This document shows positions 8,722-18,000 of a DNA stretch of 64,000 bases, piece after piece. The notes beneath the pieces were generated by a model. That model was given only the letters and a program-made list of their open reading frames with translations, was not told where the DNA came from and searched no databases. The first letter of the stretch is position 1. Each line of letters starts with the position of its first letter. The stretch lies in contig NZ_LRUB01000032.1 in assembly GCF_001550065.1 (NCBI RefSeq), forward strand, positions 69,501 through 133,500, written 5' to 3'. Both the position numbers and the translations under genes were made by a program. This DNA is from Kordiimonas lipolytica. Its GTDB lineage: Bacteria; Pseudomonadota; Alphaproteobacteria; Sphingomonadales; Kordiimonadaceae.

Positions 8722-9945
8722 ATACCCGGCGGCAAACAGCGCCATCAAGGCAATGCCCACCCGGCTCCAGTTCAAAAGATACGGTGCCGGGCGGTCCACA
8801 CCCTGCACGCTGGTTATCACCCGGTGATTGAAGAAGGCCAGAACAGGCGCTGTCAGGAACGCAAGTGAGGTCACGAAATCCACAAAACCCTTGAAGCCGC
8901 CCAGGAAGAAGGTAAGCAGCAGATAAGCCGCCAGCAGAAAGCCCAGAAGCGTGAAGGCATAGGCTTTCTTCTGTGACTTTGGCTCATCCTCCACGATCGG
9001 GGCGCCGAGCGACGCCATGACCGCCACGAAAGACCGCACAAGCCCGTCAAAAGCCGTCAGGCAGGTGGTGAACATGACGCTGAGGGCCGCGATGCCGATC
9101 AACGGCACAGCCCAGGCACCAAGTGTTTCGCGGTAAAGCCCCATGATCTGGGCAGCGAAGGCAGGCGCCGTATCAGCGGGCTCAACCGCGCCCGAATGCA
9201 TGATGCCTGCGCCCAACAGCAGGAAACAGATCGCCAGTATCGCTGTGCCCCAATAGCCGATGTTGAAGTCTGCTATCGCACCCGCGAGGCTGGGCTTTTG
9301 GCCCATGTCCTTCGCCTTCGCCACAGTCCAGAGGGACGCGAAAATGGAGCTTTCCATCGCCGTGGGCATCCAGCCCGCAAGAGCGGCCACGAACAGCATG
9401 GCTTTGATATCAATTGGCGGGGCGGACGCAGGATAGAAAGACCAATCCACCTTGGGCAGCACCAGCACCGTGGCGATGAGGGTGCTGATGGTCAGCACCG
9501 CCATGAACAGCTTGTTCAGCCGGTCCAGCCAGTGATAGCCGCCGATGGTCAGGAAGGCCCCTGCCGCCACCATCACCAGCGCGACGGTGGACAGGATGGG
9601 CATGGCAAGCCCGAACACAACCTTGACGATGCCCGCTGTCACCAGCGAGAGCGCCGCCACAGCGAAACCGTCCGCCGTAATCAGGACCGCGCCCAGAAAG
9701 AGCGGCGGGAACCAGCCCAGGTCGCGGTATCCGGCCACCAGGCTGCGACCCGTGGCAGCGGCATAGTGGGCACCGAAACGGAAGGCCGGATATTTGATGA
9801 TATTCGCCAGCACCACCACCGCCAGAAGCCCGAGACCGAACACGGCCCCCGCACGCGTTGACTGCACAAGGTGCGACGTGCCCACAGCCGCGCCCGCGAA
9901 CAGAAGCCCCGGCCCAAGCGCCGTCAGATATTTTGGTGATGCCAT
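8701..9945 (-). CDS. NRAMP-superfamily transporter with altered metal-site motifs
   Basis: A 414-residue membrane protein with about eleven hydrophobic segments and NRAMP-like architecture. It starts GPGLLFAGAAVGTSHLVQ, where classical Mn/Fe transporters carry the TM1 DPGN motif; no DPGN is present. The TM6 MPHN/Met region is replaced by GWMPTAMESSIFA. The canonical Asp, Asn and Met ligands are therefore missing, and Mn2+/Fe2+ transport should not be assumed. ATG 9945 has a strong Shine-Dalgarno (GGGGAGGAAA). It overlaps the ankyrin gene tail-to-tail. Related sequences are often annotated simply as divalent-metal transporters. Confidence 0.75.
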   Translation of the reverse strand: MASPKYLTALGPGLLFAGAAVGTSHLVQSTRAGAVFGLGLLAVVVLANIIKYPAFRFGAHYAAATGRSLVAGYRDLGWFPPLFLGAVLITADGFAVAALSLVTAGIVKVVFGLAMPILSTVALVMVAAGAFLTIGGYHWLDRLNKLFMAVLTISTLIATVLVLPKVDWSFYPASAPPIDIKAMLFVAALAGWMPTAMESSIFASLWTVAKAKDMGQKPSLAGAIADFNIGYWGTAILAICFLLLGAGIMHSGAVEPADTAPAFAAQIMGLYRETLGAWAVPLIGIAALSVMFTTCLTAFDGLVRSFVAVMASLGAPIVEDEPKSQKKAYAFTLLGFLLAAYLLLTFFLGGFKGFVDFVTSLAFLTAPVLAFFNHRVITSVQGVDRPAPYLLNWSRVGIALMALFAAGYLFLVFG

Positions 9946-10114
9946 CGGTGTTTCCTCCCCTTACCGCGGCTGACGGTATCACCGGTACGAACGTCATGGA
10001 AGCCATCAAGATTGACCAAGGGAGCCTTTTGTGAGACAAGGCGGCCAAGGCATTGAGGGATCGCCTGCCGCCCGCGCCCCATAGGGGCATGGTGAAGATC
10101 CCCGGGTAAATACC

Positions 10115-10131
10115 GATCTTCCTGGAAGATC
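10115..10131. promoter_or_regulatory. 17-bp perfect palindrome, candidate operator
   Basis: GATCTTCC-T-GGAAGATC lies in the 273-base gap between the divergent NRAMP-like gene and the small glyoxalase-like gene, 88 bases before the latter. Its size and position suit a dimeric regulator. The rest of the gap shows no gene. Confidence 0.35.
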
Positions 10132-10218
10132 ATTCGTCCAAACCGTCATCACGAACGGCTCAGGACGGCAAAGCGGGCCCCGTTTCCAAATGAACTGCCG
10201 TTCGCGAAAGGCGAACCG

Positions 10219-10674
10219 ATGACTGATCTTATTACCCAAATGAAGGGGCGCGCGAAGCGGCTCCGAAGCTACTTGTCCGACCTTGGGCACACGCTTAGCC
10301 ATGCGCAATCTCTGGAGGCCATATCAAAAGAAGAAGGGTGCCGGGACTGGAACACCCTCTCGGCCCAGTTACGACAGCAAGAGAGCACGCAGGCTAACCG
10401 CCCACCCATCCATGTTGGCGACCGCACAACAGGCATCTACCGGGGCAGTGCGTTTGAAGGCACTGTACTGACGCTTGAGCGCACCGATGGCAGCTCAAAA
10501 CAGCTGTGCCCGGTATGGCGCATCAAAATCCATTTTGATGCCCCCGTTGCTATTGGCACAAACACGCAGCTTAATCATACGCGCCAGCGCGTGCGCGCCA
10601 TGATCAACCGGGAAGGTAAGTCCGTGAACCTGAAGGGCGTGCCCGACGGTTTCATGCAGATAGACCTGCCCTAA
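10219..10674 (+). CDS. Small glyoxalase-superfamily-related protein (Glyoxalase_8-like)
   Basis: A 151-residue protein. The N-terminal region AKRLRSYLSDLGHTLSHAQS followed by LEAISKEEGCRDWNTL resembles the short domain annotated Glyoxalase_8, a helical segment found alone or next to glyoxalase-like domains in Alphaproteobacteria. The C-terminal half (residues 65-150) is a beta-rich region I do not recognise. No metal-binding glyoxalase residues are evident, so enzymatic activity is doubtful. A GC-rich hairpin (GAGGGG 10687-10692 with CCCCTC 10703-10708) follows the stop but lacks a T-run. Confidence 0.6.
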   Translation: MTDLITQMKGRAKRLRSYLSDLGHTLSHAQSLEAISKEEGCRDWNTLSAQLRQQESTQANRPPIHVGDRTTGIYRGSAFEGTVLTLERTDGSSKQLCPVWRIKIHFDAPVAIGTNTQLNHTRQRVRAMINREGKSVNLKGVPDGFMQIDLP

Positions 10675-10727
10675 AAGATGGGCACCGAGGGGTGGTGCGC
10701 CGCCCCTCTCTCCCTCATCTGCTGTTC

Positions 10728-10773
10728 TTACCGGTGCTCTTACTGGTGCTCTTACTGGTGCTCTTACCGGCGC
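10728..10773. repeat. 12-bp tandem repeat, nearly four units
   Basis: Units of TTAC(C/T)GGTGCTC repeat at 10728, 10740, 10752 and, partially, 10764. The last unit contains the stop codon of the lipid kinase gene on the minus strand. Each unit carries an in-register TAA on that strand, so the gene end is followed by a ladder of stops. Confidence 0.85.
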
Positions 10774-11672
10774 ACAAACGCGCGGAATGGCAGCGGATGT
10801 TTCTTCGGCGTCACCTCAACCGCACCAAACCCAAGGAAATCGCCGTCCACCTGTATGGGCGTCTGGTCGTCGCCCAGATGAAGGGTCGCACCCTCCAGCA
10901 TCCAGGCATCACACCGCTTGTCAAAGCGCCTGAAGCCGATGCTGAGCTGATCCAGAATGCGCGGCCAGGCGCCGTGGCCCTGGCTCATCAGGCAGGCGAG
11001 ACCGTGGATGTTATAGTCCGTCATTTTCGTGACCGTAAAAGGCCCGGCATAGCGCCGGATGTTGGCCAGAAGCGCCCAGGCGCATGTGCCCGCCTTGTTC
11101 TTATGCATATGCCACGGAATGTCAGGCAGTTCGCTGTCGCCCATCAGCGCCTGCAGGATCGCGGGCACAAAGGATGCCCGCCCGATCTTTTCCTTGAGGC
11201 TGGGAGAGACGTACCTGAGCACCTCCGCGTCAAACCCGGCGCCGATCCAGCACAAGCCAAGCTGCACCCGGCCAGCCCGCGTCACCTCAAAAGGGTAAAG
11301 GTCAACGATATCACGGGAGAGAAGCGCGTTAGCCACATGCCGCGCACTGATGTGTCCGCCCTTCATATAGCCCAGCTCACGCGCGAGCACATTGGCAGAC
11401 CCAGCCGGAATGATGCCCACCGGCACCTTGTGCCCAAATGCGCCTTCGGCCACCTCGCGGATCGTGCCGTCACCGCCTGCGGCGACAATCACATCCGCCT
11501 CGCCCGTCGCGGCGATCTTGGTGGCAAGTTCCGTGGCATGGCCGGCAAATTCAGTATCCAGCATGCGCACGTGCTGGCCGCCGCGCCGAAGTTTTTCGGC
11601 GATCCTGTCAACAAGGCTGCTTTTGCCCTGTCCGGCGAACCGGTTTCGGATAATGGCGACACGTTCGCTCAT
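10764..11672 (-). CDS. Diacylglycerol/lipid kinase family protein (YegS/BmrU-like)
   Basis: A 302-residue cytoplasmic kinase. The nucleotide-binding motif AAGGDGTIREVAEG near residue 65 and PVGIIPAGSANVLARELG define the DAGK catalytic family. The C-terminal beta-sandwich ends IQVDGDFLGFGAVEVTP, also typical. The start is taken as ATG 11672; the longer frame begins with TTG at 11690. Likely reaction: ATP-dependent phosphorylation of diacylglycerol, sphingoid or a related lipid; the substrate cannot be told from sequence. It is divergent from the copper operon, and its 3' end lies in the 12-bp tandem repeat. Confidence 0.87.
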   Translation of the reverse strand: MSERVAIIRNRFAGQGKSSLVDRIAEKLRRGGQHVRMLDTEFAGHATELATKIAATGEADVIVAAGGDGTIREVAEGAFGHKVPVGIIPAGSANVLARELGYMKGGHISARHVANALLSRDIVDLYPFEVTRAGRVQLGLCWIGAGFDAEVLRYVSPSLKEKIGRASFVPAILQALMGDSELPDIPWHMHKNKAGTCAWALLANIRRYAGPFTVTKMTDYNIHGLACLMSQGHGAWPRILDQLSIGFRRFDKRCDAWMLEGATLHLGDDQTPIQVDGDFLGFGAVEVTPKKHPLPFRAFVRR

Positions 11673-11821
11673 ACTGCCCAGCTGTTCCAATTGGTTAAAG
11701 TCAGCCCACTCTAGGCTGAGTCAGGTTAAACAATGGCTACATAAGCACAAATTGCAACCGTCTGCGCCCAAATATCACAGCCTGGCACACCCGTCGTCAC
11801 CAAAAGGTGAAAGAAAGCTGC

Positions 11822-11852
11822 TTGACCTTGGAGCCTGCTCCGGGGTTAAACT
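11822..11852 (+). promoter_or_regulatory. MerR-family-type metal-responsive promoter of the cus operon
   Basis: TTGACC (-35, 11822-11827) and TAAACT (-10, 11847-11852) are separated by 19 bases, the long spacer typical of MerR/CueR-activated promoters. The spacer carries a dyad, GGAGC (11830-11834) with GCTCC (11837-11841). Transcription would start about at the ATG at 11860. No merR gene is in the window. Confidence 0.6.
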
Positions 11853-11859
11853 CCACGCC

Positions 11860-12210
11860 ATGACACGGTTCGCACATATCATCGCAATCGCCTTCCTGTT
11901 GGCGACCATGCTGGGACAATCCGCTGGGGCAACCCGGGTGGATGGCCCCGCCATGGATTGTTGCGATGACGAAATGATGCAGCAAATGCAACAGATGCAA
12001 GACCATGAAGGCGGCGACTGCCAGACAGACACGCAGTGCCCTTCCGGCGATGCCTGCTGCCTGCTTGCCGTCAACAGCGCCCCGGTGCTGATGCCGCATT
12101 CGCTTACCAGCGCAAGTCGGCTTGTGGGCCAAATCCGTGTTGAAGTGGCTACTTTCCATGAACCGGAAAGCGCCCCTACCCGGCTGTTTGCCGAACCCCC
12201 AATCGCCTGA
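11860..12210 (+). CDS. Small exported Cys/Met-rich protein, first gene of the cus operon
   Basis: A 116-residue protein from ATG 11860 with a signal peptide (MTRFAHIIAIAFLLATMLGQ, then SAGA). The mature N-terminus is rich in Met, Cys, Asp and His: DCCDDEMMQQMQQMQDHEGG, then GDACC. This suits Cu(I)/Ag(I) binding in the periplasm. Longer in-frame extensions run antisense through the lipid kinase gene and are rejected. It lies 68 bases before the CusC-like gene. Small proteins of this kind often head Cus/Czc operons, but I cannot assign a family. Confidence 0.6.
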   Translation: MTRFAHIIAIAFLLATMLGQSAGATRVDGPAMDCCDDEMMQQMQQMQDHEGGDCQTDTQCPSGDACCLLAVNSAPVLMPHSLTSASRLVGQIRVEVATFHEPESAPTRLFAEPPIA

Positions 12211-12278
12211 CACCACGCCACACGTGTATCTTTTTGCAGCGGTGCGCCCTCATGCGCCCGAATGTCAGGTGACCCAAA

Positions 12279-13523
12279 ATGTTCAAAATCCTTATCCTTT
12301 TCATCGGCCTTACTGCGTTCAGCGCGGTGGCCCACGCAAACCAAAGCCCCCTCAGCCTTGAGGAAGCCATCAAGCTCGCGACCGCCGCGACGGACCCATC
12401 GGTCGAGGCCTATAGGGCGCGCGAAAGAGCAAACACCGAAGCCGCCACAGCAGCAGGCGCCTTGCCGGACCCATCAGCCAGCTTTAGCGTGCGCAACCTG
12501 CCGGTGGACGATTTTGACCTGAACCGCGAAGCCATGACCCAGTTGCACCTGGGGGTCAGGCAGATGTTCCCGCGGGGCGACACCCGCAGTCTCAAGAGCG
12601 AACAGCGCATGCACATGGCCGATGAAAACAGCGCCTTTGCCCTTGAGCGCACCCGCGCTATCGTCCGTGACGTCACCATCGCCTGGCATAAGGCACGCTA
12701 TAGCCATGTGGCGCATTTGGAACTCAAGGGACTTGCCGACCTTCTTGGAGAACTTCGCGCCGCTCAGGAAGGCAATTTTGCCGCCGCCGGCAAGGCCGCA
12801 ATCCAGAAAATCTACCGCACTGAACTTGAAGCCGCGCTTGTGGAAGACCGCGTTGCCTCAACCACGCAGGCACGCGACCAGGCAGTTGAAATGCTGGCCC
12901 GCTATATCGGCCGGGCAGAGGCCATGCGGGCACCTGCTGAAACGCCATTGCTGGCCCGCGCTGACGCCGCGGCCGCCCGGCTTGATAGTGCGCTTGACCG
13001 GCACCCGCTTCTTGCAGCCGCTGCCGCCCGCGAAAAAGCCGCTGGCTCCAAGGTGGCGCTGGCGCGCGAGGCCTACAAGCCCGCCTGGGGGCTGGAGGTT
13101 GGCTATGGCGCGCGCTATGGCGGACGGTCCGATTTCGCGTCTGCCATGGTGACCTTTGACCTGCCCTTCTGGACCGGCAGCAGGCAAGACCCCGCGCTGA
13201 GGGCCGCGAAGGCAGAAGCGCAGAGCCAGTCGCTGTCAAAAGAAGCCCTGCGGCTCAATCTGGAGCGCGAAGCCCGAAGCCTGCTTGCAGACATCCGCCA
13301 TCTTGAGGGCCGCATCGACCGGTTCGAAGGCACCATTTTGCCACAGGCCAACAGCGTGGTTACCGCCACGCGGAACGCCTATGGCGCAGGCGACGTGGAC
13401 TTTTCAGAACTGATCCGCGCCGAAATTGCGCTGGTGGACAGCCGCCTTCGCCTTGCCATGCTCTATCGCGATTTGGGCATCGCCCACGCGGGCCTCACTT
13501 TCCTGACCGGAGACGACCAATGA
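12279..13523 (+). CDS. cusC: Outer-membrane efflux channel, TolC/CusC family
   Basis: A 414-residue protein: signal peptide MFKILILFIGLTAFSAVAHA, then two TolC-type repeats of long helices (LSLEEAIKLA at the start, ALRLNLEREARSLLADIRHL in the second half). Length and composition suit the outer-membrane factor of a heavy-metal RND pump. The Shine-Dalgarno AGGTGA precedes ATG 12279. Its stop overlaps the start of the adaptor gene by four bases (ATGA). It forms the outer-membrane exit duct for CusB and CusA encoded downstream. The symbol is assigned by operon context. Confidence 0.88.
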   Translation: MFKILILFIGLTAFSAVAHANQSPLSLEEAIKLATAATDPSVEAYRARERANTEAATAAGALPDPSASFSVRNLPVDDFDLNREAMTQLHLGVRQMFPRGDTRSLKSEQRMHMADENSAFALERTRAIVRDVTIAWHKARYSHVAHLELKGLADLLGELRAAQEGNFAAAGKAAIQKIYRTELEAALVEDRVASTTQARDQAVEMLARYIGRAEAMRAPAETPLLARADAAAARLDSALDRHPLLAAAAAREKAAGSKVALAREAYKPAWGLEVGYGARYGGRSDFASAMVTFDLPFWTGSRQDPALRAAKAEAQSQSLSKEALRLNLEREARSLLADIRHLEGRIDRFEGTILPQANSVVTATRNAYGAGDVDFSELIRAEIALVDSRLRLAMLYRDLGIAHAGLTFLTGDDQ

Positions 13524-15004
13524 ACAAGACCATCCTGATTGCGGCCACCGCCGCAGCCCTTGGCCTCGCCGGCGGATACATGCTGGCAGGCAGCACCATG
13601 ACCCCCAGCGGCAGCGACGCAGCCGCGGAGAAGAAACCGCTTTATTGGGTTGCCCCGATGGACTCATCTTACCGCCGTGACGGCCCCGGCAAATCCCCCA
13701 TGGGGATGGACCTTGTACCGGTCTATGAGGAAGGCGCGGGCGGCACAAAGGGCTATGCCGGCGCAACCGTAGACCCGCGCATTGTCAACAATATCGGGGT
13801 CAAGACCACGCCTGTTGAACGCGCCATGCTGATGCCGGTAATCGATACGGTCGGCAAGATCACCTATGACGAAAAGGCCACTGCACACGTACACGTGCGG
13901 GCAGACGGCTGGGTGGAAAAACTGCATGTCCGCGCCGAAGGCGAGCGGGTCAAGAAGGGCGACGCGCTGTTTGATGTTTATTCGCCTGAACTGGTCACAG
14001 CCCAAAGCGAATATCTGCAGGCCCGCACGGCAGGCCGCAGTGCGCTGGTGGCATCGGCCCGCGAACGCCTGGTGGGCCTTGGCCTGACCGACGCGCAGAT
14101 CGGCGCGCTCGATGGCCGCAGCAAACCGTGGCAGACCATCACTGTGCGCGCACCGCTGGACGGCACGGTCACCATGCTGAATGTCAGCGACGCGGCCCGC
14201 ATCACCGCAGGCAAGCCAGCCATGCAGATCACCAACCTGGACAAGGTGTGGCTGATCGCTGACGTGTTCGAGGCGGACATGACAGAGGTGCGTATCGGCG
14301 CCAAGGCCACCGCCACATCCGACGCCACAGGCGAGACGGTGTTTGAAAGCACGGTAGATCATATCTATCCGGACCTCAATAAAATGACCCGCACCAACCC
14401 GGTACGTATCCTGCTGGATAACCCGGACGGCCGCTTGCGCCCGGGCATGTATATGCGCATCCGCATCAGCCGTCCGATGATCGAAGACACGCTTGTGGTG
14501 CCCGCCACCGCCCTGATCCGGCTGGGCAGCAGCAATCATGTCATGCTGGCGGAAGGCGACGGCAAGTTCCGCCCTGCTGAGGTAACAGTGGGTGAAACCG
14601 TGGGAAGCCGCGTGCAAATCCTTGGTGGCCTCAGGGCTGGCGAGCGCGTGGTTACCGCCGGGCAGTTCATGCTGGACGCGGAAAGCAGCTTCCAGGGCGC
14701 CAGCATGCGCATGAGCGCACCAGAGCAGGCCATGGAAGATATGGCCATGGAAGAGCCTGAGCCCCAGTCTGGTTTCACATCCGGCACCATCAACGAAGTG
14801 ATGCTGGACGAGCGGACGCTGAACATCAGCCATGGCCCAATCGATGCTTTCGATATGATGGGCATGACCATGATCTTCCCGGTGTCGGACGACGTGGACA
14901 TGAGCACTCTTGAAGCCGGACAGGAGATTCATTTCGAAGTCACCAAGACGCCGGAGGGCCGCTATCTGGTGACAACCATCCACGTAATGGGAGGCCATGA
15001 ATGA
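13520..15004 (+). CDS. cusB: CusB-type RND periplasmic adaptor with fused C-terminal CusF-like domain
   Basis: A 494-residue membrane-fusion protein. After an N-terminal anchor (residues 5-28) comes the heavy-metal-binding motif YWVAPMDSSYRRDGPGKSPM (37-56) followed by GMDLVPVYEE. Residues 75-390 hold the barrel-sandwich and helical hairpin (VRADGWVEKLHVRAEGERVK, YSPELVTAQSEYLQA). From about residue 420 a CusF-like domain follows: NISHGPIDAF then MMGMTMIFPV, keeping the Cu(I)-binding His and MxM. The tryptophan that caps copper in E. coli CusF is a Met here. It links CusC and CusA and probably hands over Cu(I)/Ag(I). ATGA overlaps join it to both neighbours. Confidence 0.9.
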   Translation: MNKTILIAATAAALGLAGGYMLAGSTMTPSGSDAAAEKKPLYWVAPMDSSYRRDGPGKSPMGMDLVPVYEEGAGGTKGYAGATVDPRIVNNIGVKTTPVERAMLMPVIDTVGKITYDEKATAHVHVRADGWVEKLHVRAEGERVKKGDALFDVYSPELVTAQSEYLQARTAGRSALVASARERLVGLGLTDAQIGALDGRSKPWQTITVRAPLDGTVTMLNVSDAARITAGKPAMQITNLDKVWLIADVFEADMTEVRIGAKATATSDATGETVFESTVDHIYPDLNKMTRTNPVRILLDNPDGRLRPGMYMRIRISRPMIEDTLVVPATALIRLGSSNHVMLAEGDGKFRPAEVTVGETVGSRVQILGGLRAGERVVTAGQFMLDAESSFQGASMRMSAPEQAMEDMAMEEPEPQSGFTSGTINEVMLDERTLNISHGPIDAFDMMGMTMIFPVSDDVDMSTLEAGQEIHFEVTKTPEGRYLVTTIHVMGGHE

Positions 15005-18000
15005 TCGCCGCCCTGATCCGCGCATCCGTACAGCACAGGGTGCTGGTGGTGCTTCTGGCGCTTATCGCGCTTGCCTGGGGTATTGTCACCCTCAGGCAGA
15101 CGCCGCTTGACGCCATCCCTGACCTTTCCGATGTGCAGGTGATTGTCAAAACCCGCTTCCCGGGCCAGGCCCCGAAGGTGGTGGAAGACCAAATCACCTA
15201 CCCGCTGACAACCGCGCTGATGGCGGTGCCGAAAGCCACCAATGTACGCGGCTTCTCCTTCTTCGGGGACAGCTATGTCTATGTACTGTTTGAGGACGGC
15301 ACAGACCTTTATTGGGCGCGCTCCCGCGTGCTGGAATATCTCAACCAGGTGGCGGGCCAGCTGCCCGAAGGCGTGCGCCCCGAACTTGGCCCCGACGCCA
15401 CAGGCGTAGGCTGGATTTACCAGTATGCGCTGATCGACCGCAGCGGCAAACACGACCTTGCAGACCTCACAAGCCTGCAGAACTGGTTCCTCAAGTTTGA
15501 GCTTCAGAGCGTGTCGGGTGTCGCGGAAGTGGCCACAATCGGCGGCATGGTTCGCCAATATCAGGTGGTGCTGGACCCGCTGAAGCTCAGGACCTTCGGC
15601 CTCACGCTCGCGGAAGTCAGAAACGCCATCCAGATGGGGAACGGCGAAGTGGGTGGCTCGGTGATCGAGCTTGCCGAAGCCGAATATATGATCCGCGCCA
15701 AGGGCTATGTATCGTCCGTCGATGACCTGAAAGCCATCCCCGTTGGGCGGCTTGAGGAAGGTACGCCTGTGATGCTCGCGGACGTTGCGACCATATCGAT
15801 CGGGCCCCAGATGCGCCGCGCAGTTGGCGAACTGAACGGTGAAGGCGAAGCCGTGGGCGGCGTGGTAATCATCCGCTCAGGCGAAAACGCCTATGACACT
15901 ATTCAGGCGGTGAAGGAAAAGCTGGCAGAGCTCAAAAGCGGCCTGCCGGAAGGGGTTGAGGTCGTCACCACCTATGACCGGTCTGGCCTGATTGAACGCG
16001 CCGTCGACAACCTCAAGGGCAAGCTGACAGAAGAGATGATCGTGGTCATCCTGACCTGCGCCCTGTTCCTTCTGCACTTCCGCTCGTCGCTCGTGATCCT
16101 GCTCTCATTGCCGCTTGGTATCCTGATGGCTTTCGTTGTCATGAAGGCGCAGGGCATCAATGCCAACATCATGTCGCTTGGCGGCATCGCCATTGCTATC
16201 GGCGCCATGGTGGACGCCGCCATCGTGATGATCGAAGGGCTTCACAGGCGGCTAGAGGACGAGAAGCTCACAGATGAAAACCGCTGGCGGATTGTTGCGG
16301 AAGTCTGTGTAGAAATGGGTCCGGCGCTTTTTTTCTCGCTGCTGATCATCACCGTCAGCTTCGTGCCGGTGTTCGCGCTGGAAGCCCAGGAAGGGCGGCT
16401 GTTTGGCCCGCTGGCCTTCACCAAGACCTATTCGATGGCGGCAGCGGCGATCCTGTCGGTCACGCTTGTGCCGGTGCTAATGGGATACCTGATCCGCGGC
16501 AAAATCACGCCTGAGCACAAGAACCCACTCAATCGCGCTTTGGCCGCGGCCTACCGGCCGCTATTGAAGACCGTGCTGAAGTTCCCGAAGGTTGCGATCC
16601 TGGCCGCGCTGGCCATCACCCTTTCGGGCATTCTGCCGCTCTCGAAACTCGGCAGCGAATTCATGCCGGACCTCAACGAGGGCGACTTCCTTTATATGCC
16701 GTCCGCCTTCCCTGGCGTGTCGGTCGGCAAGGCGCGGGAACTTGTTCAGCAGACCAACAAGATGATCATGACGGTGCCTGAGGTGAAGACCGCCTACGGC
16801 AAGGCCGGCCGCGCGCTGACCGCCACAGATCCCGCGCCTCTCACGATGATCGAGACCACCGTGCAGCTTAAGCCAATGAATGAATGGCGCGAGGGCATGA
16901 CCATTGAGAAGATCAAGGCGGAACTGAACGCGGTGGTGCAGATTCCGGGGCTGACAAACGCCTGGGTGATGCCTATCAAGGGCCGGATCGACATGCTGGC
17001 CACCGGCATCAAGACGCCCATCGGCATCAAGATCCAGGGGCCTGACCTTGAGACCATCGCCACCATCGGCACCGATATCGAACGCCTCCTGAAGGACGTG
17101 CCGGGCACAGCATCCGTTTATGCCGAACGGGTGGTGGGTGGCCGCTATGTTGAAGTGGACGTGCGCCGCAATGATGCCGCGCGATACGGCATGACCGTGG
17201 CGGCAGTGCAGGATGTTGTGCGCTCAGCCATCGGCGGCGCCAACGTGGGCCAGACGGTCGAGGGGCTGGAGCGCTACCCCATCAACCTGCGCTTCCCGCG
17301 CGACGTGCGCGACAGCCCTGAAGCCTTGCGGGCGCTGCCGGTCGTGACCCCCACAGGCGCACAAGTACCGCTGAAGGTTCTGGCTGACATTCACGTTACT
17401 GACGGGCCAGGCATGATCCGCAGTGAAAACGCCCGCCCCGGTGGTTGGGTGTTCGTGGACATCGAAGGCGTGGACGTGGGCACCTATGTGCCGCGCGCGC
17501 AGGCCGCCCTTGAACGCGCTGGCAAGCTGCCCGCGGGCTATACGCTCGGCTGGTCAGGCCAGTTCGAATATATGGAACGCGCGAAGGAACGCCTGACCTT
17601 GATTGTGCCGGTGACGCTGGCGCTGATCGTCATCATTCTGTTCCTGTTGTTCAAGCGTCTGACGGACGTGGCGCTGGTGCTGGTGAGCCTGCCGCTCGCG
17701 CTCACCGGCAGCTTCTGGTTCATGCACATGCTGGGCTATGACCTGTCTATCGCTGTTGCCGTCGGGCTGATTGCGCTGGCCGGTGTGGCCGTGGAAACGG
17801 CCGTCGTGATGCTGGTGTTCCTGCATAAGGCAGTTGAGGAAAACGAGGCCCATCCAAAGCCTGATACAAACCTCGCCAGCGTGATCACCGAGGGGGCATT
17901 GAGGCGGCTGAGGCCGATCATGATGACCACCCTGACGGTGATCATCGGGCTGGTGCCCATCATGTATGGCACCGGCACCGGGTCTGAAGTGATGCGGCGC

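Noticed and set aside
11392..11859. N-terminal extension of the Cys/Met-rich cus protein
   Set aside because: It is antisense to the lipid kinase and would bury the signal peptide; the MerR-type promoter also lies after it.
13664..15025. 453-codon minus-strand frame across cusB
   Set aside because: Antisense shadow of CusB; His/Arg-rich composition and no family match.
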